64,000 bases of DNA from NCBI GenBank assembly GCA_905250885.1, contig CAJNOQ010000143.1, forward strand, positions 1 through 64,000, in the 5' to 3' direction. The translations under genes were made by a program, and so were the position numbers. A model generated the notes under the pieces. The model saw nothing but the letters and a program-made list of their open reading frames with translations, had not been told where the DNA came from and ran no database searches. How positions within the stretch are numbered: position 1 is the first letter of the stretch; every line of letters starts with the position of its first letter. The stretch is from Didymodactylos carnosus (Eukaryota > Rotifera > Eurotatoria > Philodinida > Philodinidae). This document shows positions 27,862 to 40,759 of the stretch, in pieces.

Positions 27862-30800
27862 CTAGTGTGTTGGTGCCTGAAAAATAAATTTAATATTTTC
27901 ATATTTGTCTTTTAATTCATTTTGTTGTACTAATTGATTAATTATACCAGTAAGATTAATTTGTTTCAAATTTTTACATGAATCTAATATTATTTTAATT
28001 CCATCCATTGTACATTTGGTAAAATTTAATAATAATATTTCTAATTTATTTAAATTATTTTCATTTTGATCTGTCCACGAATAAATATATGAATCATTAA
28101 CACATGTCAATGATAAATTTATAAAATGTAAATTAGAACATTGTCGAATCAGAAACAAATAGGCATCATTATGTTGTATATTTATGCAATTTTCTAGACT
28201 AATTGATTCCAATGTTAAATATAAATTATTTCCTATCGTATACAATGTTTGACTTGTTAAATTAATACAACCATCTAAATAAAGATGTTTCAAATCTTTA
28301 CAATTTGTCGTTATTTTCAATATATCATTGTCAGTTAATGATAATAATTGACTTAAATCTAAATATTCCATATTTGACCAATATTGAAAACAATTTAAGT
28401 TATCATCATTTAATTGATGTTTTAATCCGATACATTGTCGTATATTCAAATGTTTTAACGATTTCACATGTTGACTTATGGATGTTAAGCTTGACCAGGT
28501 TATATTTACACAAGCATTTAATCTTAAGATGGTCAAAGACGTTGAAAGAATTGTGGAATTATTATTTTGAACAAACAATTGAGTTAAAATTAAGTCGGTT
28601 AATGTCTGACAACCACTTAGATCAAGTGAAGAGAACTGATGGTGTGATAGTAAATCAAATGTAATTGGTATGAGATTATTCCAGCTAAGATTTAATGTTT
28701 TTATGTTTTTGCATTTGTCAAGTACGATTGGCATGAGAAAATTCGGTGTAAATGGCTCATAATAACAACTTGTGATCGTGATGTCTATCAAATTTGAACT
28801 AATAGTCTCGAAAAATTCATTCCATTCAGAAATTCCCACATGATTCGACAAGTCAAAATTATTATTAACTAGACTAAAATAGTGAAAAATTAATTTATAT
28901 GATTCAGTTCTTCTACACTACTTTAAAGAGTTGCTAAAAGTGTATCTATTTCAACTCGTAGAAAAGTGTTGAGAGAAAAAGAAAAACAATTTACCTGGTT
29001 TGCGTTGAGTCTTTTTCTTGTTCAAGATTTTGTTGTCTACACTCAATAAATGCTAATGCCATCGGTTTACGTCTTGCAATAGTATGCAACCACTCTTGTT
29101 TAATTATAGATTTTCGATAAAGTATCGTACGATGTTGACATGCTTGATCTTGAACTAATAAATAAAATCTCTTACAAGCAAGAGAAAAATTAGTAAATTC
29201 ATTTTGATTTAAATACGGCAATACTTTAAACCATAATTCTGTTGGTAATCGATACCATAAACATGAAGAATTTACATTTGAAGTAGTTGTTAGAATAAGT
29301 GGTGGAGTCGAGCTTATAGAGATATCCATTTCTGTATTATTAACAGAACTATTTTCGTTGTAGTTACTGATTGTGTCATCAATAGTATTTTTATACAAAA
29401 CGTTGGGAACAGTTGTTAGTGTTGTTGTAGCTATTGGAATTGCATTAACGCATTCGTGTTTTATGAGTAATTCGTCATCTAACGTATCAAAATTGAGTAA
29501 TTCAATATTTGCTGGTGGTGGTACACTGTTATTATCGTTCATTCGATCATCTTCATCTTGCTGATGTAATAATAATCGAGCTTCTCTTTGCTCACGTTTT
29601 TGTTGTTGGTTTGCCTGATGTGCTTGTTGTAATAAAGCTATTTCATTTGCTAAGTCTTTCGCATAGACAATCGGTACTAATTGAGATTCACTTATATCTG
29701 ATGCTGTCTCTAATTCATCTAATTCAAGTAACGGCATGTCAATTATCGAATGTTGCTGCTCCTGATTTAACGATACATAATCGTAATTACTATTTGTTAC
29801 ATTATCACTATTATCGTCTACGATACTAGTCAAGTCATTATGATTTGATCGATCATTGTTCAACATAGATGTCATAGATAAATTCATATCAAATCGATAA
29901 TCTTCGTTTAAGGCATCGACTGTTTGATTCGTATCAATCTCATTAGTATAATTCAAAACATGTTGCTGCTGTTGATGTTCGTCTTGTTTTACGTCAATAA
30001 TATTATTCTCAGCAACCTCATCAAGTTTCAAGTTTGAATAAATGTTTTGATCGATTGTGACATTCATTTGTTGTGATGTTGTTGTTGTTATCGGAGCTAA
30101 AAGTAAATACTTAGAAAGGAATGTTCTCGTTGTTGTCGTCGACGTTGTAAGATCATCCACTGCTGAAATACTCAACTCTGGTGTTGTTTTATTGAGTATT
30201 GATTCAGACTGTTCACTACCTTTAATAAAACAAAACATAAAGATACTTTGTGCACACAAAAGGTAGGGAAAATGACAGAAGATGGAAAAAAAACTCTGAG
30301 TTAAAATTATAAGAGTTTTCATCAAAAAGTGTCTAAACTCTCGCCTAGATCATAGACAATTGTTCATGAATGATGAAGGAATTCACCTGTTATATTTAAT
30401 AATTGTGATCGTTCCTGTTGTGTTGGTGGAACATTGAGCGAGAAAAATTGATCAAGTAATGCTGCCGATGATGAACTTTGCAGTAAATCATCATTTTTCT
30501 CATCGTTTGTTTCAAACGATGTATAAGAATAATGATTTACTTTTCTCGAATTCTGATCATTTAATTTTGGCAAGGAACGTGGTATACTTCGTTTTGTTTG
30601 ATTACGTGTAGAATATCTTGACGTTGGCGGTGATGCTGAAATATTTGTAGTTATTGTTATTGACTCACGCGTAGGTGATGAGGATGATTGTCTATGATTT
30701 GATGGATATGCAGCAGCACGTAATTCTCGATTTAGGGCAGCAATAGAATTATTTTCTTCATTGTGATCAGTAATATTAACGGCAAATGGAGGAGAAAATT

Positions 30801-31644
30801 TCAATGGTTCAAATGGAAGATTATGGTTAGTAACTGATAATTGTTGTTGTAAATTTGTTTCTGTCGAACTATTACCCTCATGATAATGAGTAGACGGTAA
30901 TATTGAACGATTGTGAACGGGAGGTGCTGATGAAATAGTGTTGTCGAAAACTCGCGTAAATTGCGTCAGAGGTGGTACAGGACTATCACTAGAAAATGGA
31001 CGCTGTGATCCGTCGCTATTATAATGGAATTTATTTTTGTTACTGTAGAGTGATGTTGAATTAAGAAGACTGTTCGTTTGACTGTTGAATGATAATCGCC
31101 GTCGATGAAGACCGTCAACTTGGAATTCTTCGTCGTCAAGTGATGGCATTGGCAATTGATGACGAATAGTATTTATTTGGACTAATGGAGCTCGACCTTG
31201 AAGGTAAGCTGGTAATCTAAGTGGTTTATTTTGATTATTGCTCTTTAATATATTGTAGCCAGATGACAGTTCGACGTGACGCGAAAATTTTTTGATATCG
31301 GGTGATGCACGCGTGAAATAAGAGTCAGTATTCGAAGATGTAGATGATGGCGTAAATAGAGGACGTCGATGATAAGAATTAAAATTATCGTTTAGTGGAG
31401 GTTCGGGTGTTGCTACATAATCGGCCTCGTCAAAGTCTTCTGCTTCATGTTCAATACTATCATAAAGTATGTGTTTTTCTGGTGGCGATGATGATCGCGT
31501 ATAATAGATCGAATCACGCATACGATTACTTAGAAATTTGCCCATTGATGACGATGGTACTACTTTCTCATTTCGCGATAAATAATGATTTGTTGGTTGG
31601 ACTAAATCGGCATTTCCGAATGAACGATGCTTTTTCTTGATCAT
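27862..31644 (-). CDS. F-box and leucine-rich-repeat protein with long disordered N-terminus
   Basis: Probable substrate receptor of an SCF-type ubiquitin ligase, about 1165 residues in three exons. Exon 1 (31644 to about 30389) starts MIKKKHRSFGNADLV and is a Ser/Asn/Pro-rich disordered region. Exon 2 (30219 to about 28998) continues with acidic and Gln-rich sequence, then the F-box at about residues 738-778 (LPTELWFKVLPYLNQNEF, FSLACKRFYLLV). Exon 3 (about 28876-27862) holds at least ten leucine-rich repeats of the Cys-containing FBXL type (LNLSWNNL, SSLDLSGCQTLTD, LRLNACVNIT, LYLDGCINLT). Splice phases agree at both junctions (LLNITG|SEQS and TQT|SLVNN). The open frame runs a little 5' of 31644 but without an ATG. 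The F-box followed by LRRs resembles Skp2-type proteins, but the orthologue could not be named. Confidence 0.85.
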
Positions 31645-32599
31645 TATTTTAGTATTCGTCTCAATACCACGCAAGATAAAATGATTTTGGTTTAGTCAAG
31701 CATACTCAAATAATCAATGGTTCTTGCCTTATATTGTTGTTTCTTTCAATTAGCATCTCACTACCGTTCCAATGCCAAATACACATCCAAAAAAAATACA
31801 GAGGTTTTTTTATAATAAGATGCAATTGCACAAGCACGAAGTCTTAGAGGTAGTATCGGTTCTTTACTGATGATTTTTGAATTCAGGTTCTGTCATGAGA
31901 GGTTAAAATACTGATCGAAATATGCCAGCATTTTCATAGCCGCTTCCATAGTGATTGCTCTGCCAGTTTTCTAACTCACCGCTTAACTTCAGTTCTATTT
32001 CAATAGTGTTAGCTCGAATTTTTGCCTCAAATCTACGATCAAGGTTTTCAACAAACAACCCGCTGATAAAAGGAAAGTATTTTTCACAACAATTCTTCTC
32101 CTCGTGTACGAAGACGACACAACATCATGATAGCAACGAGCCGTTGCTGGTGTTGTTGATGAGTACTGAGTGTGATGGATTCAACAAAATTGGCTAAAGC
32201 CAACCATTCACATTTCCATAGTCAACGAAGGAGGCCAAGTAAATTAAATAATGGAGCATTTTAACAATAATGTATGTATACATATTACCACACCAAAAAT
32301 TAGTCATTCTTTTTGGACGTTCGAATTGGTTTAGTGAGAAACCTGTTATTTTTGGTGTGAATAATTTGAATATCACCACTCGATCACCATTAAACAGATG
32401 ACTTACACTGATGAATACCGATTATTACCTGCACGAATGGAAGAGCGCCTCAGAATCAGGGAAGACTTAAACAAATTTTCAATATTCTCGTCAATTATCT
32501 AATTATCCGGCTGTTTCGTTGTGAGAATGAATCTATATTGGTTTGTTTTGCTACAAAATAAGACTTTTAGAGAGCACCTTGTTCGATATTCCTATGCAA
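31645..32599. other. Spacer between the F-box gene and the LINE
   Basis: Upstream region of the F-box gene. A short inverted repeat (CACACCAAAAAT near 32287 with ATTTTTGGTGTG near 32348) is the only structure noted. The sequence adjoining the LINE shows no recognisable continuation of its reverse transcriptase. No gene is supported. Confidence 0.45.
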
Positions 32600-33733
32600 A
32601 CTAAAAACTGGTAAAGGGGCTAGTTATAGAAATGCTTTCAACTCCAGATAGAGTCATCTCAGGGACAGAATCATTCACATACACACACTGTAGACGATTA
32701 GAGAGGTAAGACGACAAGAGAGAAGGTAAACAAGCACTCATACCTCAACGCGATAATTTTTCCAACAAAAAAGAATGAGAGACAGAGTGAAACGCTTTAG
32801 AAAAGTCGAAAGACACACCAGCATTCCAGAAATTAGAAACAGTTAAAGACAAAAATAACAAGGCATCTAAAGTAGAATGTTTAGGACGAAAACCAAATTC
32901 TTAGTTACAAAGGAGTGCTTAGAGAGATGCGAAAAAAGAAAATTATAAATTGAACGTTCAAACACCTTAGAAACAACGGAAGCAGAAGAAGGGAAACACG
33001 GACGGTAGCTAGGAATATTGGCAAGGGCGCCTTTTTTGTGAATAGGAGTAACGCATACAATTTTTCATAGAGCAGGAAAATTATCAGAAGAAAAGACATA
33101 TGGGAAATGAAATGCAGGTGAGGTGAAAGAATGTCAGCACACAAAGAGAGGAAGGAAGAGGGGATTCCACCAATACCAACAGTAGACTTTTATCCAACTT
33201 CAGGAGTAGATTCTCAACATCCCAGAGAGATCAAGCTGTTTACCCATCGTTGGCAAGTCTGCAGTAGCAGAGGGAGGAATTTGATCCTGAAGGGAAGAAA
33301 AATGAGAATTGAAGACTTCGGCTTTGTCCGCATCTCTAGAAGTAGGAGACAATTTCTTGATAGACCTCCAGAACTTGCGAGGATCAGAAAGTAGAAACGG
33401 AGATAAGAAGACTTTTCACGGTGATAGAGCGAAAGAACAAGATTCCTTGCTTTACAGAACTCAGCAAGATTAGAAGAAGTATAACGACGTTTAAGTTTCT
33501 GATAGCGTCGGTTACGAATAGAAATAAGATGTGCGAGTTTTGGAGAAGGTAAGAGAAAAGAAGACAGTACGAACAGGCACCAGTAGAACAAATCTACGGA
33601 TAGCGTCGTTTATGTGCTCAGTCCAAATGTGAACAGCCCTATCAACATCGACAGCCGTAAAAAGGCCATTGGGTATGAGAGAAAGAAAACGCCGCTGGGA
33701 CGCCGTCTGACCACTGAGGACCGTCACAAAAAG

Positions 33734-33812
33734 CTTAAGTCAAAATTTGGACTTAAGTCTTTGTTATGTGCACTTACGTGCTAAGTTTATACACTTGAGT
33801 CGATGACTTAAG
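33734..33812. repeat. Short inverted-repeat insertion in the LINE
   Basis: About 79 bp that interrupts the LINE reading between its endonuclease and RT parts. It starts CTTAAGTCA and ends TGACTTAAG, with an internal ACTTAAGTC copy. Poly-A/T runs flank both sides. It may be a tiny non-autonomous element or a local rearrangement. Confidence 0.4.
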
Positions 33813-33923
33813 TTTTTTCGTGGATTTTTCGTGGGCTTTTCTAAAATTATAACGACAAGAAGTCGACGAAGAATGAGGTTGAACAGGCACATCAAAAGTA
33901 GCAGAGAAACAAAAATGAGAAGA

Positions 33924-34104
33924 CAGGGCCGTACCCAGGGGGTGGGCACACAGGGCACGTGTGTCCACCCCCTTAAGATTTCACTACAGTGTATATCTGA
34001 TAATAATATTCAAAGACTGAAATTTTTATATGGATATTCGGACTAGTAAATATGGAATTTTTTCTAGATGCCCACCCGATACCAAAATTCCGGTTAGGGC
34101 CCTG
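33924..34104. mobile_element. hAT-like MITE nested in the LINE
   Basis: A 181-bp insertion that starts CAGGGCCGTACCC and ends TTAGGGCCCTG, so both termini read CAGGGCC inward. It is flanked by imperfect 8-bp direct repeats, TGAGAAGA (33916-33923) and AGAGAAGG (34105-34112), six of eight positions matching. An 8-bp duplication and CAGGG ends are hallmarks of hAT elements. It interrupts the endonuclease region of the LINE, so it inserted later. Confidence 0.65.
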
Positions 34105-35849
34105 AGAGAAGGGCCAACAGGGGTAAAGGTAGAGAAAGATACATTGTTTCGGGAAGAAGGAAAGAAGATATAGTCAATACACGTGTTAAAAGTAGCAGTA
34201 ACGGGAAAATCAACAAGGGAACACAAGAAAGATCACGGACTTTGTACATTTCAGAGGACACGAGGAAATTCAAGTTTAAATTAGCACATACCACGAAATG
34301 AGAAGAAAGAGAAGAGTATTTACAGATAAAATTGTCAAGAACATCGAGAAAAATACCAACAGAAACAGATTGTGAACGATAACAGCTGAAAACGTGAAAG
34401 TTAACCATAGGCGAACGTACAAAAATTAGAAAAGCTTCAGCAGAGTCAAAAATAGCGGTCAGGGAAAACTGGAGAGAGGGGATGTATATACATCTCGTCG
34501 ATTTCGATTGCACGAACGAGAAAGTAATCCCAAAGATTCAGCTCCTCATCACTGATTGTTAAATCAAGATTCGTCTCGTGAAAAGACAAGATGTCAAAGT
34601 CACTGAAAGAAAAAGAAGTTTTGTTTGTAATAAAACCAAAGTTCTTATCTAGACTTTGGATATTGTGCGAAAAAATACGAATTTTGTGAGACGTGTAAAG
34701 TCACTTTGTTTAGCTAAAGTCACTTTAGTCGTCGCATCACATCAATATTTATTAGACGATCGATTGGAATGTTTTTGTTGTCGATTGATATTATTGTGAT
34801 GGTTAATGTTGTTGTTGTATTATTATTGTTATTATTATTGACATTAATTTGAGAACGATTAGGCGAACGACTTCAGTAACTTTTACTAATAATGCTAGAT
34901 GAATGAGCTTGTTGTTGATTATTCTGTCGTTATCGAGCGTCGTAGACTTGTTGAGATTGTTGCTCAGTCAAATATTTACCAATGTATACATTTTTGACAC
35001 AATCATCTAATGCGTTTTCGATCGTCGATTCTGTTGCCAAGATCGACGAACGAATAGATAAATCATTGAATGAGACACTCAGAAGTAGCAGCCGCGCGTT
35101 ATTTATCGTCGACGAAGTTTTAAGTCGCCACACTGAATCAATAGATGAAAGACTAATGTTGACACCAAGATGATCCTCAACAAAATGAGAGACAACTTTT
35201 CTATCATTTTTACTTTTGACCGCAGACAAATTCTTGACGATGATATTTCTTCGTCGCTTCTCTCGTTCAAGATTTTCGTTCATTTATCAGGATGATTGGC
35301 CAGCTGATCCTGCTTGCAGTGAATGTTTGTCGTTTTGCGTTAGTCGTATCGATTCGAGCGGATAACGCTAGGAAACAACGAGGTGGAAGACGATCAACGG
35401 ATTTGTCAGTCAAATAGTTTGAACAAAATCAGTGCGAGAATTGTTGTTGGTCTGCAAGTGTTTGATAAGTCCAATATGCCACTGAAGAAACGTCCATGCA
35501 TGCAATAGGAAACCAATTTTCACATGCATCACATTGTAAACCGTTGTCATCATCATTCATAACAGCCGTACAAGAGCAAAGGGCCGATGATTGTGAGCCA
35601 TCAAGCTTTGGAGAATCATCCGTTTTGCGTCGCTTACTCACCATGATAACAAGGGAGAAAGATTAGATGAAAAGAAGACGAGGAGAAGAGTAAACAATAA
35701 TAATAAACAAAAAGACAAACAAAGCCAGCACTATTTCTTTATAATAATTTGAAATATTAGCATGCCGTTCAAATAACTGGCTAAATTATGATTTATTTAT
35801 AATTAGTCTTTTATTTCGTTTTCTTTCAGAATATAATTGAAAAACAACA

Positions 35850-37334
35850 ATGATTAAAAATAGTCTACAAATTGTTTCTAGAAATGTAACAAATTTAAAA
35901 CGACGACAATCATTTTATCAGTTACAATCATCTTCTTCGTCCAACGAGGACGATTACGAAGATGATATTGACGACAGTAGCAATACAACTAATAATAATG
36001 GAAACGGTGATTTCATCGCAACAACAGTACCAGGTACTAAGAAAAATAGTCGTAGTAAGAAAAAGAAGAAAACTCGTGGACGTGTTAAAATTAAAATGGA
36101 ATTTATTGAGAATAAAATACGACGTTACACAACATTCAGTAAACGAAAAACAGGAATAATGAAAAAAGCCTATGAATTAGCAACATTAACTGGCACGCAA
36201 GTGATGTTACTTGTAGCTAGTGAAACAGGTTAGTTCAATATTTCTTAGATTAGCATAGTTCTAGATGGATGTTTTTCTAGGACATGTCTACACATTTGCC
36301 ACACGAAAACTACAACCAATGATTACCAGTGAAGCTGGTAAAGCTTTGATACAAACATGTTTAAACAATACATCTGAAGAAGATGAAGATGTTTCCAATG
36401 ATAATTTGAATCCAACGGATGAAGTGGAGTATGAAGAAGTTGAATTGTTTTATAAAACGCCTCCATCATCGACAAGTACAACATTGGCACATAATGATGT
36501 TATTGTTATTGATCAGTCTATTAAAAATCTGTCCAATAAACAAAGCAATGCATCAAACGAAAGTAAGCCAAGGGTTGTAACAGCATCATTCACTACTTTC
36601 ATTTTACTTCGGTTTATTATCATATTACCATATATTTCAGCTCTAAACATTTTGAAATAAAACTGTAGCTCTTGTTGATTGAGCTAAACTTTTCATTTAC
36701 AAAGAACAAAAAGCATTCTACTGTCTTTTTTAATCGGTTTATTAATTATTTTCTTTATTTAGTTCTAAATAACAATCGTACTTGTCAACAAAATTCTACA
36801 GTAAATATACCTGAATTACAGCAACAACAACAACTACTATCAGAAAGCCCGTCAACTGATTTAGAGGCTACAACATCATCAATAGTTCGAGAACAAAGTC
36901 GAAAACGATTTAAAGTCGACGCGTCTGATTCTACACCTAAGAAAATTATTAAAAGTGAAATCATCTCTACAGCAATAACAACGACAGTACAGGATTCATC
37001 TTTGCAACCGAATACAATTATAGAATCTTCAATTCAAAAAAATTCTACAGGTGCATTAACAGTTCCATGTTTTATTGTTCAATCACCACAACAGACATCA
37101 GCAACGACATCTCCTTATACAATCGATATGAATTTTTTTAAAAGTAATGGTATGAACATTGTTTTTGGTTCTTCATCATCTCCACAATCAAATATCACAC
37201 CATCATCTAATTTTTCGACTTCTGTTGGAACTCAAACGCTTGATAATTCACAGCAACAATCTGTTATCAGTATACCATTACTACTGACATTAAATAATTT
37301 ATTACCGACTAGTAATACCACAACATCACATTAG
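35850..37334 (+). CDS. SRF: Serum response factor, MADS-box transcription factor
   Basis: DNA-binding factor for CArG boxes in serum-response and muscle/cytoskeletal genes. It has three exons: 35850-36228, 36281-36562 and 36763-37334, giving 410 residues. The Ser/Asp-rich N-terminus precedes a basic run and the MADS domain from residue 76 (RGRVKIKMEFIENKIRRYTT, FSKRKTGIMKKAYELATLTG). The SRF-specific extension follows (HVYTFATRKLQPMITSEAGK, ALIQTCLN). Identity to animal SRF is very high here, which separates it from MEF2. Exon 3 is a Gln/Ser/Thr-rich transactivation-type region. The ATG lies just after a strong acceptor-like TTTCTTTCAG (35820-35829), so a 5' UTR intron is likely, with the LINE possibly inside it. 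An alternative acceptor at 36640 would end the protein early. Confidence 0.96.
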
Positions 37335-40300
37335 TCAGATTTTATAACATTAATATTTTTGATTCAATTAAATAATAGGATCTCTTACGTTTTTCGACAG
37401 TGTATTATTTTTCTAATTGAATAAACATAGTAGTATAAATTTTTTCATTTCTTTTTTTAGAAACATCTTCTGTTTCTGTTTTAACCATTTTGTTTTTCTC
37501 ACGGTTTTTATTCTTATAAAATCAGTCTATTCTTGACCATTTTTGTGGATTGTAACTAGGTTATTTTTATTTTCAAATTTTTGATGTTATTTATATACGA
37601 ATTGTTGTTTTTTTGAACAGATATGTTGAAATTTGAATAAAAAACTAATAAGTACAGACATCTTTTATTAAATTTAGCAATACTGAACTAAATATCAATG
37701 GAAGATGCATTATTCCTATTCGCTATGCTGAATATCTGTTTCTTATTAGCGATCTCTCACTAACTTCTAGGTACATTGTTCAACTGATCTAATGGTTTTT
37801 TGGAGGGCAGAAAATGGTTAATTTATTGTAATTTAGTATAGAAGTGAGGAATTTTATGCATATTAAGAGCATTTTCAAGCAAGATTATTCAGATTGGTTA
37901 CGGACCATCCTGCGAGCTAATATCATGCTTGTAATTATCTCTTTAGAATATTAAAGACTATCAGAAATTTGATGATCTCGCATTTGATATCTTCTTACCA
38001 TCTACTTTTTGACATTTTTTCTCTCATCTGCCAAATAAATTTGATTTATTCCCATTCTACAGAAAAAGATAGAGCTATATACTTCTTTTTTTTCTGAGTG
38101 AAAAAAACCAGTTTTCAACAATCGAGGGTAGTTTTTATTTTTCATTCATTCGTTCGTGTGCGTTTTTTACCTAATCTGTTTTTATTGAAAATAAAAAAGG
38201 TCGAAATAAAAATAAAAGATGAAGAATGTAACACAACAAAAAAACAATTTATATGTTGTGTTACTGATTGAGAGAGACAGAGAATATGACGACTGAGTAA
38301 GTAGTATAGACAAATCTGTGAATAGAAAAAAAGCAGCTAAATATTTTCGACAATTATTTGTTTAGTTAACGATTCTTTTTCTTTTGTTTGGTGTAAATGA
38401 ATTATAGTCACGCATTCTCTATTCGATTTTGATTGTTGCCGTTGTTAGGTCATAAAGTTTCACTGTTATTATAAATTAATGAAACTTGTTTTAGAAATAT
38501 GTTTTTTCGTTTTTATTCTAATATTGAACAAAATAAGAAGAAAACTTCTATTCTATTATTTGAAATGAGGTGTAAAATTATCATTATTATGTTTTTTCTT
38601 ACTGATTCACTTCTATTATCAATTAACCTTGTAGCAAATGTTTATCTTTTCTATGGTCTAATGCAATTACAGATACCTCTAACATATTATACAGCTAGTT
38701 GATTCTTTTGAGGGGGTGAGAAAAATATGCAACACCCGCTGATAATATGACAGTACAGCCGTCAAGATCAATCTATCGGTACAAAACTCTCTTTTCATAG
38801 ATAATATTATTGATAATTTTCAGTAAACAATGATCAGTATGAAACAATTTTAACTCTATTTCAATTTAGAATCGTTCTTTTATTTGACTAGTTAGAAGTG
38901 TTCAAGAATATGAATTACTACTTTTGTGTTATGAGACATTTGATAAATGTTTTTCTCTTGAATAATAGTTAAATGTATGTAATGTATAAGTGTGTGACAC
39001 AGAGATTTATTCATCCTATAATGTTTATATCGCAGATGACAAGATATTTTCTGGACATAATAAACAAGGGAAGATAAGATGAAGTCTAATACCGATTAGT
39101 GTAATAAAAAGTGTTGAAAAGTGGTTGGCGTGCTGAAATGTGCTCTACCTTATATACACCTTAAGCGAAAATAAGTTATTTTTTATATATTGTTTTAGTT
39201 TAGATCTTTTTTTTGCTTATTTCAAATACTATTATTACTAAGATTGGTGGATATATTTGTTTATTTTTTTGAATATCTTCTTTCCTATTATATTCTTATC
39301 GTTTTTACTCAAATAAACTTTATTATCACAAGAGAAAACGAAATCGAATTGTGTGTAGGATGTCATCAATTATTATTATTATTATTATGATATAAACACT
39401 CATTGGTTTATTGGTACGTGGTTCTCCTCTTTTTTTTCTCAATAAAATCTTCCTCTGCCTCCCCCATCATTCTGCTTCATTAGAATAACGTACATAACAA
39501 AGTTCGAAATAGGCAGTGTATAAAAGAAACTTAATTTTTTTCCTTGTCTAAATTATTTGCTTAAATAGGATACGATCAAAACGGACTTGTTTTTTGTTTG
39601 TTAAATGTTGATGAAGTTGTCTGATGATTTTTGAGAATAATGAAGATGATACCTATAGAGGTGTGTTTAAAAATAGATTTTTAGAGTATCTAAAAATAAA
39701 TTTCTTTCATCTCTTCTTCTTTTCATTGATATTTACTTTTTACATTTTTTTAAAACGAAAATATATGTGTACGGTTTTATATCAACGTTACATCTCTTAA
39801 TAAGATAAAGCAATAGAGAGAATGTGAATATGAACAAGAACAAGATATCTAATGTGTTGTAGTGATTTCTCTTTTTTTTTTTTTTATTACAACTAAAAGA
39901 TCATATTACAAGAGGCTTTATTTCACATTATTCATTAACACCGAGACAACGTTATTTTGATGAATATTAAAGAATTTGTGAACGAGAGAATTCATCCATC
40001 TAAGTCGATAATAATCATCTTACAAATTAACAAATTTAAGTTATAAATGTTAATAACAGTAAGCAATCCACGTTTATTTTTTTCCAATTATTCTTTTAAA
40101 AAGTTTGAACACACTATGAAACGATTATGTAATTTTTCTTCTTATTTGTTCATAACTATTGAAGTATTACTGTAAATATTCAATTATTTTTTTATGGCTT
40201 ATAACTTAAATAGATTTTATTCTCACGTTCAACTTGAAGAAATAAAATGTAAATTTTTAAATTGAGTTTGAAATATTTTTTCTTTTTTATCTTCATTTCA

Positions 40301-40759
40301 TAGAATGGGCAGATTTGAGACAGTTTCTCTCTTTCAACTGGTCATATACTTTTCTTGCTTGTTTTTATTTAAAAAGTTCAACATCTTTTCGATCAAAATA
40401 TTTCTTATTGTTAATTTTTTTTTTTGTTTTTTATTTAAAATTGATGATACAAAGGCTAGAAGGTTAATTTGACAAATGAATTAAGAGAAACACTCTACAA
40501 TTAATCACACCGATGTTAAAGAGAATATAATAGAAAATTTGTTTGCTTTTTTCATAAGAATAAATCGTTTATATTTTTTATTGTTGTTTTTTTTCGATTT
40601 TCAGATTATCTTCTTATCTTACAATAATGACCAAATAATTGTACTTGGTAAAACAACGTGCATCAACGACAAACATAAAATTTATTCTTTAATACAAAAA
40701 AAATGTGAACATTAACTTATATACTGAACATTTAATTTAATTACATTAATCTACAAAAA
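37335..40759 (+). other. SRF 3' region and PDZ-GEF upstream region
   Basis: About 3.4 kb, extremely AT-rich with many homopolymer runs and an ATT repeat near 39369-39388. It probably includes the SRF 3' UTR and the PDZ-GEF promoter. Open frames here (for example 38499-38702 plus) are short, hydrophobic and without domain likeness. No gene or paired repeat was found. Confidence 0.45.

Larger units (their letters stand above)
32600..35644 (-). mobile_element. Decayed LINE retrotransposon (CR1/L2-like) with PHD-finger ORF1
   Basis: Reading on the minus strand. ORF1 begins at 35644 (MVSKRRKTDDSPK) and encodes a PHD-type zinc finger (CSCTAVMNDDDNGLQCDACE, WFPIACMDVSS). An RRM-like segment follows at 35283-34930 (RRNIIVKNLSAV, DDCVKNVYIGKYL). 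The APE-type endonuclease starts near 34690 (RIFSHNIQSLDKNFGF, FDILSFHETNLDL) and continues in several frames. Reverse-transcriptase fragments lie at 33400-32600, including a piece corresponding to FDFSKAF and a SYLSNRLQCVYVND stretch. The coding sequence is disrupted by several stops and frameshifts. The RT ends before the catalytic FADD-type motif, so the 3' part of the element is missing. Two smaller insertions lie inside it. The family name is inferred from domain order. Confidence 0.8.

Noticed and set aside
29373-29829. Plus-strand open frames opposite the F-box gene
   Set aside because: They are shadows of the Asn/Gln/Thr-rich second exon on the minus strand.
33131-33394. Plus-strand 87-residue frame opposite the LINE
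   Set aside because: It is the antisense of the RT region and has no domain of its own.
34094-34513. 139-residue minus-strand frame in the LINE
   Set aside because: It lies inside the decayed endonuclease region, so it is part of the LINE and not a host gene.
38499-38702. 67-residue hydrophobic plus-strand frame downstream of SRF
   Set aside because: It shows no domain likeness, has low-complexity AT-derived residues and is probably 3' UTR.
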